From Algimonas porphyrae (GTDB taxonomy: Bacteria; Pseudomonadota; Alphaproteobacteria; Caulobacterales; Maricaulaceae), in NCBI RefSeq assembly GCF_041429795.1, contig NZ_CP163424.1:2048001-2112000 (forward strand): 64,000 nucleotides of DNA. Reading direction: 5' to 3'. A program made the position numbers and the translations under genes. The notes beneath the pieces are model-generated. The model was not told where the DNA came from. It did not search any database and saw only the letters and a program-made list of their open reading frames with translations. Below, in pieces: positions 19,963 through 27,393 of this stretch (positions are counted from its first letter, which is position 1; each line of letters opens with the position of its first letter).

Positions 19963-20301
19963 CTACTCGTCGGTTGCGGATTCGTCGGCTGCAGGTTCGC
20001 CAGTTTCAGTATCGATTGCGACAGCACCATCCACGTCGTTACCATCGAGCCGTGACGTATTGTTCGTCTCCAGCGCGAAAACCACAGACAGAAGCAGCGA
20101 CAGGATCAGGAAGATCGTGCCGAGGATCGCAGTCATGCGCGCAACGGATGTGGTCGCTGCGCGGCCTGACATGAAACCCGATCCACCGCCGCCACCGCCG
20201 CCGCCAATCCCCAGCGCCCCGCCTTCGGAGCGCTGAATCAGGATCAGGCCGGTCATGATGACCGAGATGATAAGAAGGATGACGAGCAGAACGGTAGACA
20301 T
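19963..20301 (-). CDS. secG: Protein translocase subunit SecG
   Basis: The product has 112 residues. It has two membrane segments (LLVILLIISVIMTGLILIQ and a second near residues 57-77) separated by a glycine-rich loop leading to GFMSGRAATT. This is the SecG layout, followed by an acidic tail common in Alphaproteobacteria. SecG assists SecYE-mediated export. secG next to pyrG is the usual order in this group. Confidence 0.95.
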   Translation of the reverse strand: MSTVLLVILLIISVIMTGLILIQRSEGGALGIGGGGGGGGSGFMSGRAATTSVARMTAILGTIFLILSLLLSVVFALETNNTSRLDGNDVDGAVAIDTETGEPAADESATDE

Positions 20302-20388
20302 AGAGCTTTGCTTGAAGGTCGGTCGACGAAGGACGCGCCCATAGACCGGACGCGCGGCGACTTCCAGTCAGAATGTCTGTCGCAAAAA

Positions 20389-20871
20389 CTAGAGATCGCA
20401 GCCCATCGGACCAGCCATGCCTTTCAGATAGGCCCGACGAACGAGACCCCGCTGATAGGCCATTCTGGCATCGCGTTCATTACTGGCCGCACCGGATACG
20501 GCCCGGACGACGCCGCGAAAGGGAATCAGAATGCTGCCGATGGCGCTGGATGATGCATTGAGAGCCAAGCGTTCGCGTCGTTCTGCTTCATCTTCGGGAA
20601 CATCGAGGTCTTCACCCAGCAAGGCATTGAGTGCGACGACTTCTTCGGAGAGCGCAGAGCAGGTTTCCGGAGTCTCCGCATAAGGGTTTTCAAGTGAGAG
20701 CAAGGCCTCAGGAATATCGATATCATCCAGCCCGAGATCATTGACTGGCGTCACGACCGCCTGCTCGACGCTCATCGTGTCCTCACCCCGAAAGGTCGTA
20801 TCATCAGCCGTGGAGGCGCAAGCGCTGATGACCAACGACGTCAGGATAATCGGCATGAATAAACGTGTCAT
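20389..20871 (-). CDS. Putative small lipoprotein of unknown function
   Basis: The product has 160 residues from ATG 20871 (MTRLFMPIILTSLVISACAS), giving a clean signal peptide with the lipobox ISAC. The mature part has an acidic linker, then an Asp/Glu-rich helix (LLGEDLDVPEDEAERRERL) and a C-terminal basic region with AYQRGLVRRAYLKG. Two cysteines, in TCSALS and near the C-terminus (MGCDL), could form a disulphide. It lies 61 nt after thiG on the same strand. I know no family for it. Confidence 0.65.
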   Translation of the reverse strand: MTRLFMPIILTSLVISACASTADDTTFRGEDTMSVEQAVVTPVNDLGLDDIDIPEALLSLENPYAETPETCSALSEEVVALNALLGEDLDVPEDEAERRERLALNASSSAIGSILIPFRGVVRAVSGAASNERDARMAYQRGLVRRAYLKGMAGPMGCDL

Positions 20872-20932
20872 GATAGCTCTACGCAAAGCGGTGTTGTTGG
20901 TTTCAGATTGGACATGATCAAATCTGAACGGA

Positions 20933-21715
20933 TCAGATCAGACCGGCCAGAGGCGAGCTGGGGTCGGCATAGCGTTTCTTCGGCATCCGGCCTGCCAGAT
21001 AGGCTTCACGACCCGCAATCACAGCATGTTTCATGGCGCGGGCCATGCGAATCGGATCTTTCGCTTCCGCGATAGCCGTGTTCATCAGGACGCCGTCACA
21101 GCCCAGTTCCATCGCAATCGTCGCGTCCGACGCCGTTCCGACACCGGCATCGACGATGACCGGGACGGATGATTGTTCGATAATCAACCGGATATTGACG
21201 GGGTTCTGTATGCCAAGCCCGGACCCAATCGGCGCGCCCAGCGGCATGATGGCCGCCGCGCCCATATCTTCAAGCTTTCGCGTAAAGACCGGGTCGTCCG
21301 AGCAATAGACCATGACGTCGAAACCATCTTCTTTGAGGAGCTTCATGGCTCGGAGCGTCTCCTCCATATCTGGATAAAGATGTTTCGGGTCGGACAGAAC
21401 CTCCAGTTTTACCAGATCCCAGCCGCCCGCCTCGCGCGCCAGCCTGAGGGTTCGCACGGCGTCTTCTCCAGTAAAGCAACCCGCCGTATTGGGTAGATAG
21501 GTCGTGTCATCCGGATCGATAAAATCAGCCAGCATCGGCGCGGATGGGTCCGACAGATTAACGCGCCGGACCGCAACAGTCACAATCTCAGCGCCGGACG
21601 CGTCGAGCGCATCGGCATTCTGCTGATAATCCGCATATTTTCCGGTCCCGATGATCAGGCGAGACATGTAGTCCCGCCCCGCAATCGTCAGGACATCTTT
21701 TTTTACAGCAGACAC
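20933..21715 (-). CDS. thiG: Thiazole synthase
   Basis: The product has 260 residues from a GTG start placed immediately after the thiS stop. [14 protein letters not shown], the Schiff-base lysine in [24 protein letters not shown] and [21 protein letters not shown] are classic ThiG motifs of the TIM barrel. ThiG condenses deoxyxylulose 5-phosphate, dehydroglycine and ThiS thiocarboxylate into the thiamine thiazole. Its deoxyxylulose 5-phosphate substrate is also used by the IspC encoded at 40.9-42.1 kb. No thiC, thiE or thiO is in the window. Confidence 0.96.
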   Translation of the reverse strand: MSAVKKDVLTIAGRDYMSRLIIGTGKYADYQQNADALDASGAEIVTVAVRRVNLSDPSAPMLADFIDPDDTTYLPNTAGCFTGEDAVRTLRLAREAGGWDLVKLEVLSDPKHLYPDMEETLRAMKLLKEDGFDVMVYCSDDPVFTRKLEDMGAAAIMPLGAPIGSGLGIQNPVNIRLIIEQSSVPVIVDAGVGTASDATIAMELGCDGVLMNTAIAEAKDPIRMARAMKHAVIAGREAYLAGRMPKKRYADPSSPLAGLI

Positions 21716-21919
21716 TTAGCCGCCTCCGATAAAGTGAATGATCTCGAGAACGTCATGGTCTTCAAGCCTCACATTGGTGAAACTCGACTTAGGAACAACG
21801 CTAAGGTTGCGTTCGATCGCAATTTTCTTTTCCGGCAATCCGAGATGCGCGATCAGCCCTGCGATGGTGAGGCCATCGGGCAAATCGTCGTGATTTTCAC
21901 CATTTATGATCAGATGCAT
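21716..21919 (-). CDS. thiS: Sulfur carrier protein ThiS
   Basis: The product has 67 residues from ATG 21919 (MHLIINGENHDDLPDG). It shows a ubiquitin-like fold with a C-terminal Gly-Gly, the end that is adenylated and thiocarboxylated. A longer in-frame start at 22000 would overlap the divergent aroQ gene and lacks family support. The stop codon touches the thiG GTG, so the two are translated as a pair. Only 67 nt separate it from aroQ, too little for a full TPP riboswitch outside coding DNA. Confidence 0.93.
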   Translation of the reverse strand: MHLIINGENHDDLPDGLTIAGLIAHLGLPEKKIAIERNLSVVPKSSFTNVRLEDHDVLEIIHFIGGG

Positions 21920-21986
21920 CGTCTCTGTCGCTTGTTTGACCGGGGCGCGGGCGTTAACACGCACATTCACTTGCGCAAAGACGGCG

Positions 21987-22427
21987 ATGCCAAAAGTCAT
22001 TCACATCATCAACGGCCCCAATCTCAATCTGCTCGGCACGAGAGAGCCGGAGGTCTATGGCTCGCAGACGCTTGAAGATATCGAAGCGATGGTCAGGGCC
22101 TCTGCGGGTGATGCTACCATCGTGTTTCATCAATCCAACGTCGAGGGCGAACTGGTCGTTTTCATACAGGAGGCTGGTAGGTCCGCCGACGCCATCATCC
22201 TCAATCCCGCTGCGTACACCCATAGCTCGGTCGCAATCTATGACGCCCTCAAGGCCGTCCCCATACCTGCAGTTGAAGTTCACCTTTCGCAACCCGCTGC
22301 GCGGGAGAGTTTTCGCCGTAGATCGCTTGTTTCCGAGGCCGTAACCGGCACGATTAGTGGTTTTGGTGCAAACTCTTATCTTTTAGGGCTGCAAGCGGCG
22401 CTCAAACTCGCTAAAGGGGGCGGATAA
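21987..22427 (+). CDS. aroQ: 3-Dehydroquinate dehydratase, type II
   Basis: The product has 146 residues from ATG 21987. HIINGPNLNLLGTREPEVYG is the type II signature with the catalytic Tyr. QSNVEGELV, NPAAYTHSSVAIYDAL (catalytic His) and EVHLS complete the active site. It dehydrates 3-dehydroquinate in the shikimate pathway. It starts the aroQ-accB-accC-trpGDC run, with a 20-nt gap to accB. The aroQ-accB-accC order is common in proteobacteria. Confidence 0.97.
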   Translation: MPKVIHIINGPNLNLLGTREPEVYGSQTLEDIEAMVRASAGDATIVFHQSNVEGELVVFIQEAGRSADAIILNPAAYTHSSVAIYDALKAVPIPAVEVHLSQPAARESFRRRSLVSEAVTGTISGFGANSYLLGLQAALKLAKGGG

Positions 22428-22447
22428 TTTCGGCACGGAGACCCATC

Positions 22448-22933
22448 ATGGCCGCCTCGAAAGGCAATAACGATCTGGAACTGATCAAGGAACTCGCCAA
22501 AGTTCTGGATCAGACCGACTTGACCGAAATCGAAATGAAGAAGGGCGACCTGAAGATCCGGGTCTCCAAGAACGGCTCCCCTAGCGCTGCACCGCAAATG
22601 ATCGCGGCCAGTGCGCCAGCCCCAGTTGCCGCCGCTGCGCCTGCTCAGGCGCCGTCCGCACCTGCGCCCATGCCGGCGGTCGAGAGCAAGGATGGCCATC
22701 CCGACGCCGTGACCTCCCCGATGGTTGGCACATGCTATCTGCGCCCCTCACCAGACGCTGACGCGTTCGCAGAAATCGGCGCGCAAGTTAAAGAGGGTGA
22801 TACGATCATGCTGGTCGAGGCGATGAAGACCTTCAATCCGATCACGGCCCCGAAATCCGGAAAACTCTCTGCCGTCTATGTCGAGGATGTTTCCCCCGTC
22901 GAATTCGGCGATTCCCTGTTTCTGATCGAATAG
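22448..22933 (+). CDS. accB: Biotin carboxyl carrier protein of acetyl-CoA carboxylase
   Basis: The product has 161 residues. The N-terminal helical part ([20 protein letters not shown]) is followed by an Ala/Pro-rich linker (residues ~45-78) and the biotinyl domain with Lys127 in EAMKTF. The usual EAMKM is EAMKT here, as in many AccB proteins. It carries carboxybiotin between biotin carboxylase and carboxyltransferase. The BirA that should biotinylate it is encoded at 56.5-57.2 kb. Confidence 0.96.
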   Translation: MAASKGNNDLELIKELAKVLDQTDLTEIEMKKGDLKIRVSKNGSPSAAPQMIAASAPAPVAAAAPAQAPSAPAPMPAVESKDGHPDAVTSPMVGTCYLRPSPDADAFAEIGAQVKEGDTIMLVEAMKTFNPITAPKSGKLSAVYVEDVSPVEFGDSLFLIE

Positions 22934-22946
22934 GTCCAAGGCCGTC

Positions 22947-24296
22947 ATGATCAGCAAGGTTCTCATTGCCAATCGCGGTGAAATCGCGCTCCGGATCCAC
23001 CGGGCCTGTAAGGAAATGGGTCTGTCCTCCGTAGCAATCCATTCGACAGCGGATAAGGATGCGATGCATGTTCGTCTTGCAGACGAATCCGTCTGTGTCG
23101 GTCCACCTTCCAGCACCAATAGCTATCTCAACATTCCAGCCATCATCGCGGCCTGCGAGATTACGGGCGCGGATGCCGTCCATCCGGGCTACGGCTTTCT
23201 GTCAGAGAATGCCCGTTTCGCGGAAATCGTCGAAGCGCACGGCCTGACCTTTATCGGCCCCACACCCGAACATATCCGCGTGATGGGCGACAAGATTACG
23301 GCCAAGGCAACGGTGGCTGCGGCGGGCATCCCCGTCGTGCCTGGCAGTGACGGCGAAGTGGAGGATTTCAACGCCGCAAAATCGATCGCTAAGGACATCG
23401 GCTTCCCCGTTCTGATCAAGGCCGCAGCCGGCGGCGGCGGGCGGGGCATGCGCCTTGCGAAAACCGAAGCCGATCTCGACGAAGCCTTGCGTTCAGCACA
23501 AACGGAGGCTGAAGCCGCGTTCGGCAATGGAGCGGTCTATCTGGAACGCTATCTGACCGGTCCACGTCACATCGAAATACAGGTTCTGGCCGATACGCAT
23601 GGCAATGTCGTCCATCTTGGCGAACGTGATTGCTCGCTACAGCGACGCAATCAGAAAGTTCTGGAAGAAGCACCCTCTCCCGCTCTGACGCCTGAGGAGC
23701 GGGCGGAGATCGGAGAGATCACGGCCAAGGCAATCAAGGCGATCGGCTATCGCGGTGCAGGCACAGTCGAATATCTCTACGAGAATGGCGAATTCTTCTT
23801 CATCGAGATGAACACGCGCCTTCAGGTCGAGCACCCCGTCACGGAAGAAATCACTGGGATCGACCTTGTTCGCGAACAGATCCGCGTCGCATCCGGTTTG
23901 CCACTGAATTACCGGCAGGAGGACATCAAGTTCAAAGGACACTCGATCGAGTGCCGTATCAATGCCGAACATCCGTTCACCTTCGCCCCCTCGCCCGGAA
24001 AAGTCGTCGATTTCCACGCGCCCGGCGGAATGAATACACGTTTGGATTCAGGACTTTACACCGGCTACTCTGTCCCGCCACATTATGACAGTCTGGTCGG
24101 CAAGTTGATTGTCTGGGGTCACACACGCGACGGGGCCATCCTGCGGTTGCGGCGGGCACTGGGCGAGATGGTCGTGTCCGGCATAACGACCAACAAAGCC
24201 TTGCATGAGGCCCTCATCGAAGATCCGGAATTCCAGTCGGGCGATTATAACATTCACTGGCTGGAAGCGTGGCTGAAAGACCGTACCGACAGCTGA
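22947..24296 (+). CDS. accC: Biotin carboxylase subunit of acetyl-CoA carboxylase
   Basis: The product has 449 residues, the normal length. [19 protein letters not shown] begins the preATP-grasp domain, [12 protein letters not shown] is the glycine-rich ATP loop, and [18 protein letters not shown] holds the catalytic Glu/Asn/Arg cluster. It carboxylates biotin on AccB using ATP and bicarbonate. Its TGA overlaps the ATG of trpG by one base, which is unusual because the next gene belongs to tryptophan synthesis. Confidence 0.97.
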   Translation: MISKVLIANRGEIALRIHRACKEMGLSSVAIHSTADKDAMHVRLADESVCVGPPSSTNSYLNIPAIIAACEITGADAVHPGYGFLSENARFAEIVEAHGLTFIGPTPEHIRVMGDKITAKATVAAAGIPVVPGSDGEVEDFNAAKSIAKDIGFPVLIKAAAGGGGRGMRLAKTEADLDEALRSAQTEAEAAFGNGAVYLERYLTGPRHIEIQVLADTHGNVVHLGERDCSLQRRNQKVLEEAPSPALTPEERAEIGEITAKAIKAIGYRGAGTVEYLYENGEFFFIEMNTRLQVEHPVTEEITGIDLVREQIRVASGLPLNYRQEDIKFKGHSIECRINAEHPFTFAPSPGKVVDFHAPGGMNTRLDSGLYTGYSVPPHYDSLVGKLIVWGHTRDGAILRLRRALGEMVVSGITTNKALHEALIEDPEFQSGDYNIHWLEAWLKDRTDS

Positions 24297-24880
24297 TGCT
24301 GCTGGTTATCGACAATTACGACAGCTTTACCTTCAATCTCGTCCATTACGCGCAGGAGCTGGGCGCGACGACCGAGGTCGTACGCAACGACGAACTGACG
24401 GTCGACCAGGCCCTGGACGCCGGCGCTGCGGCGATCCTGCTGTCGCCGGGTCCTTGCACACCAGACGATGCCGGCATCTGTCTGGATCTGATCCGTAGGG
24501 CTCCCGACACGCTTCCTCTGCTTGGCATCTGTCTTGGTATGCAGGCCATGGGGCAGGCCTTTGGCGGCCACGTCGTACGGGCCAAGGAGATCATGCACGG
24601 CAAGACATCCCCCGTCTTTCACAATGGAATCGGCCTGTTTGACGGTCTCGACAGTCCGTTCGAAGCCACCCGTTATCATAGCCTTGCCGTCGAACGGAAA
24701 AGCCTGCCCGGAGAGCTGCGTGTGAATGGCTGGACGGATGACGGGGAAATTATGGGGCTTCATCACGCGACCCGGCCTATTCACGGACTACAATTCCACC
24801 CTGAGAGCATTGCATCAGAGAATGGTCATGCGTTGATTGCCAATTTCCTGCGTATTGCTGGTTTACACCAAGCCGTATGA
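24296..24880 (+). CDS. trpG: Anthranilate synthase component II (glutamine amidotransferase)
   Basis: The product has 194 residues from ATG 24296. LVIDNYDSFTFNLVHY is the TrpG start. Cys79 in GICLGMQ is the nucleophile, and the C-terminal LQFHPESIAS provides the His/Glu of the triad. It supplies ammonia to TrpE, which is not encoded in this window. It might also serve PabB for p-aminobenzoate, as in organisms with one shared amidotransferase. One-base overlap with accC and a 4-base ATGA overlap with trpD show tight coupling. Confidence 0.95.
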   Translation: MLLVIDNYDSFTFNLVHYAQELGATTEVVRNDELTVDQALDAGAAAILLSPGPCTPDDAGICLDLIRRAPDTLPLLGICLGMQAMGQAFGGHVVRAKEIMHGKTSPVFHNGIGLFDGLDSPFEATRYHSLAVERKSLPGELRVNGWTDDGEIMGLHHATRPIHGLQFHPESIASENGHALIANFLRIAGLHQAV

Positions 24881-25890
24881 GTTTCGACACCGACATCCTC
24901 AAAGGACTGAGCCGGAATGTGCGACCGAGCGAAGACCAGCTGCGAGACGCACTGACCTCCATCTTGGCTGGTGACGCGCAATCCGAACAAATTGCTGCAT
25001 TGCTGCTGGGTCTCGAAATGATCGGGCTCGGCGCGCGCGAAGTCCGGATTGGAACGGAGGTCATGCGCGCCAATATGAAACCCGTGGAGATCGATGCGGA
25101 CATCATCGACATTGTCGGCACCGGCGGAACGGGGCTGCATACCTTATCCATCTCTACCGCGACGGCCATTGTCTGCGCAGCGGCCGGCGCAAAAGTCGCC
25201 AAACATGGCAATCGCGCGGCCTCCTCACTGACAGGAACGGCTGACACACTGTCGGAACTGGGTGTCAATCTGGATGTCACACCTCATCGCACGGCTGATA
25301 TCATTCAGTCTGTCGGCCTCGGTTTCCTCTTCGCGCCGAACCATCACCCGGCCATGCGTCACGTCGGCCCTGCCCGGAAAGCGCTTGGAATCAGAACCTT
25401 GTTCAACATGCTCGGCCCGATGAGCAACCCGGCGGGCGCGCAGCGAATGCTGCTCGGCGTCTGCGATGATAGGTGGCGACGTCCAATGGCTGAAGCCCTG
25501 CGGGATCTGGGCGCTGAACATCTCTGGGTCGTCCATGGCAGCGACGGACTCGACGAAATCACAACAACCGGCCCCACCTATGTCACGGAAGTGAAAGACG
25601 GACGCATCGCTGATTTCACGATTTCGCCTCAGAGCTACGGTTTAGAGCTAGCAACGCTGGGCAGCTTGCGTGGCGGACATCCTTCTGAAAACGCGGCGTC
25701 ACTGACCGACCTTCTGGATGGCAACGCCAGCGATTACCGCGACATCGTTATCTTGAACGCTGGGGCAGCCCTGATGATTGCCGGTTTGGCGGGCGATGTC
25801 GTCAGCGGCATGGATATGGCCCGCTCAGCGATCGACAGCTTTCACGCACGCCGCATTCTGGCTGAGCTTGTGGTGGAAACGAACCGATGA
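24877..25890 (+). CDS. trpD: Anthranilate phosphoribosyltransferase
   Basis: The product has 337 residues. DIVGTGGTGLHTLSIST is the PRPP-binding GTGGD-like loop (here GTGGTG), KHGNRAASSLTGTADTLSELG is the conserved anthranilate/PRPP segment, and FLFAPNHHPAM the third motif. It converts anthranilate and PRPP to phosphoribosyl anthranilate. The usual loop Asp is Thr here, with a downstream residue perhaps compensating. ATGA overlaps link it to trpG and trpC. Confidence 0.96.
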   Translation: MSFDTDILKGLSRNVRPSEDQLRDALTSILAGDAQSEQIAALLLGLEMIGLGAREVRIGTEVMRANMKPVEIDADIIDIVGTGGTGLHTLSISTATAIVCAAAGAKVAKHGNRAASSLTGTADTLSELGVNLDVTPHRTADIIQSVGLGFLFAPNHHPAMRHVGPARKALGIRTLFNMLGPMSNPAGAQRMLLGVCDDRWRRPMAEALRDLGAEHLWVVHGSDGLDEITTTGPTYVTEVKDGRIADFTISPQSYGLELATLGSLRGGHPSENAASLTDLLDGNASDYRDIVILNAGAALMIAGLAGDVVSGMDMARSAIDSFHARRILAELVVETNR

Positions 25891-26666
25891 GCGATGTTCC
25901 CGACATTCTGGCACGCATCGCAGCTTACAAGATCGACGAAGTGAGAGCGCTTGATCTGGACGCCATCGACCGGGCCATCGACTTGGCACCACGACCCAGA
26001 GGGTTCAAGACAGCCTTGCAAGCTGCAGCTGCTCCGGCTTTGATCTGTGAAGTCAAAAAAGCCTCGCCCAGCAAAGGGGTGATCCGGGATGATTTCGATC
26101 CTGTTTCAATTGCAGGCGCATATGAACGGGGCGGCGCGACATGCCTCTCGGTTCTGACGGACGCTCCGGGATTTCAGGGTAGCGCCGATATTTTCAGGCA
26201 GGTCCGGAACATATCTGACCTCCCTCTTTTGCGTAAGGATTTCATGATCGGAACCGAACAGGTCCGGGAATCGCGTGCGATGGGTGCGGACGCCATTCTC
26301 GTCATTCTTGCGATGACGGATGACAGGACCTCGGCTTCAATCATGGCAGAAGCCGAAGCACTCGGCATGGATGCGTTGGTCGAGACCCATGATGCGGCTG
26401 AAATGGAACGGGCCGTTGCGCTCGGGGCGACGCTTATCGGGGTCAACAACCGCGATTTACGTACATTCGAAACAAGTCTTTCAACTTTTGGCCGGGTTGC
26501 CGGGCATGCGCCCGACACAGCCCTCTTGGTCGCGGAGAGCGGTATTTTCACGGAATATGACATCGACCAGCTCACATCCGCAGGCGCGCAAGCCTTCCTG
26601 ATTGGAGAAAGTCTGATGCGGCAAACCGATGTCGAATTGGCGACCCGTCGATTAAGAGGCGCATAA
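25887..26666 (+). CDS. trpC: Indole-3-glycerol phosphate synthase
   Basis: The product has 259 residues with a (beta/alpha)8 fold. CEVKKASPSKGVIRDDFDP carries the catalytic lysine. LLRKDFMIGTEQVRESRAMGADAIL, VETHDAAEMERA, IGVNNRDLRTFE and VAESGIF are family motifs. It closes the indole ring from CdRP. Unlike the E. coli enzyme it is not fused to TrpF. In related genomes moaC and moeA often lie between trpC and lexA; here lexA follows directly after 72 nt. Confidence 0.96.
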   Translation: MSDVPDILARIAAYKIDEVRALDLDAIDRAIDLAPRPRGFKTALQAAAAPALICEVKKASPSKGVIRDDFDPVSIAGAYERGGATCLSVLTDAPGFQGSADIFRQVRNISDLPLLRKDFMIGTEQVRESRAMGADAILVILAMTDDRTSASIMAEAEALGMDALVETHDAAEMERAVALGATLIGVNNRDLRTFETSLSTFGRVAGHAPDTALLVAESGIFTEYDIDQLTSAGAQAFLIGESLMRQTDVELATRRLRGA

Positions 26667-26674
26667 ACCTTTCC

Positions 26675-26701
26675 TTGACAGAATCGGAACAAGTGTAGAA
26701 C
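26675..26701 (+). promoter_or_regulatory. lexA promoter
   Basis: TTGACAG (26675-26681) and TGTAGAAC (26694-26701) are separated by 12 nt. This fits the Caulobacter housekeeping pattern TTGACGS-N10-14-GCTANAWC with few mismatches. The SOS box overlaps the spacer and -10 region. Confidence 0.6.
26687..26701 (+). promoter_or_regulatory. SOS box (LexA operator) of lexA
   Basis: GAAC-AAGTGTA-GAAC is an exact GAAC-N7-GAAC, the reverse complement of the alphaproteobacterial LexA site GTTC-N7-GTTC. It lies 38-52 nt upstream of the lexA start and covers the -10 element, as expected for autorepression. Confidence 0.9.
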
Positions 26702-26711
26702 AGAGTGCAAT

Positions 26712-26726
26712 GTTGCCTGTTTGTTC
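26712..26726 (+). promoter_or_regulatory. Possible second, imperfect SOS box
   Basis: GTTG-CCTGTTT-GTTC differs from GTTC-N7-GTTC at one base and lies in the opposite orientation to the first box, between it and the lexA start codon. It may be a second LexA site or chance. Confidence 0.4.
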
Positions 26727-26738
26727 AAGGACTCCGTC

Positions 26739-27380
26739 ATGCTGACCCAGAAACAGAAAGATCTTCTGCTCCTCATCGATACCCGTATTCGCGCGGTCGG
26801 TGTGCCACCTTCCTATGATGAAATGAAAGATGCACTCGGTCTGGCGTCGAAATCGGGAATACACAGGCTGATTACGGCTCTGGAGGAACGCGGCTTCGTG
26901 CGGCGTCTCCCCAACAAAGCTCGTGCACTGGAAGTGATCAAACTGCCGCAAGGGCTGCAAAAGGATGAGCCGCTTGCGCCCGTTGCTGCCAATGATAGCT
27001 ACGAAATTCCGTTTGTCGGAAAGATTGCGGCAGGCTTACCGATTGCAGCAATCGAGGACTCCCATAATCTCATGAGCGTGCCGCCCTCAATGCTAGGTAA
27101 TGGCGACCATTACGCGCTTGAGATCGAAGGCGAATCCATGACCGGCGCAGGCATCATGGACGGCGATGTCGTCGTCGTTCGCAAAACCAATACGGCCCGG
27201 AATAACGAAATCGTAGTCGCATTGGTCGATCAGGACGAAGCGACTTTGAAGCGGATCTATAAACGCGACGGTGTAGTCGAACTGATTGCGGAAAATCCGG
27301 ATTATCCGACGCGCAGCTATGGACCTGACCGTGTCGAGGTTCAGGGTGTCCTTGTTGGCCTCGTCCGCAATTACAACTAA
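26739..27380 (+). CDS. lexA: LexA repressor
   Basis: The product has 213 residues from ATG 26739, with AAGGA 7 nt upstream. The N-terminal winged-helix domain reads LTQKQKDLLLLIDTRI through SKSGIHRLITALEERGFVRRLPNKARALE. The autocleavage bond is Ala98-Gly99 in AAGLPI, and the protease dyad is Ser133 (EGESM) and Lys171 (ATLKRI). On DNA damage RecA filaments trigger cleavage and the SOS regulon is induced. Its own SOS box overlaps the promoter. A second locus with a perfect SOS box lies at 51.0 kb in this window. Confidence 0.97.
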   Translation: MLTQKQKDLLLLIDTRIRAVGVPPSYDEMKDALGLASKSGIHRLITALEERGFVRRLPNKARALEVIKLPQGLQKDEPLAPVAANDSYEIPFVGKIAAGLPIAAIEDSHNLMSVPPSMLGNGDHYALEIEGESMTGAGIMDGDVVVVRKTNTARNNEIVVALVDQDEATLKRIYKRDGVVELIAENPDYPTRSYGPDRVEVQGVLVGLVRNYN

Positions 27381-27393
27381 ACCGTCTGCTAAC

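Noticed and set aside
21920-21986. TPP riboswitch upstream of thiS
   Set aside because: The gap is 67 nt and shared with the divergent aroQ promoter; no conserved THI-box pattern was seen.
24250-24300. trp leader peptide or attenuator before trpG
   Set aside because: accC coding sequence runs into the trpG start with a one-base overlap, leaving no leader.
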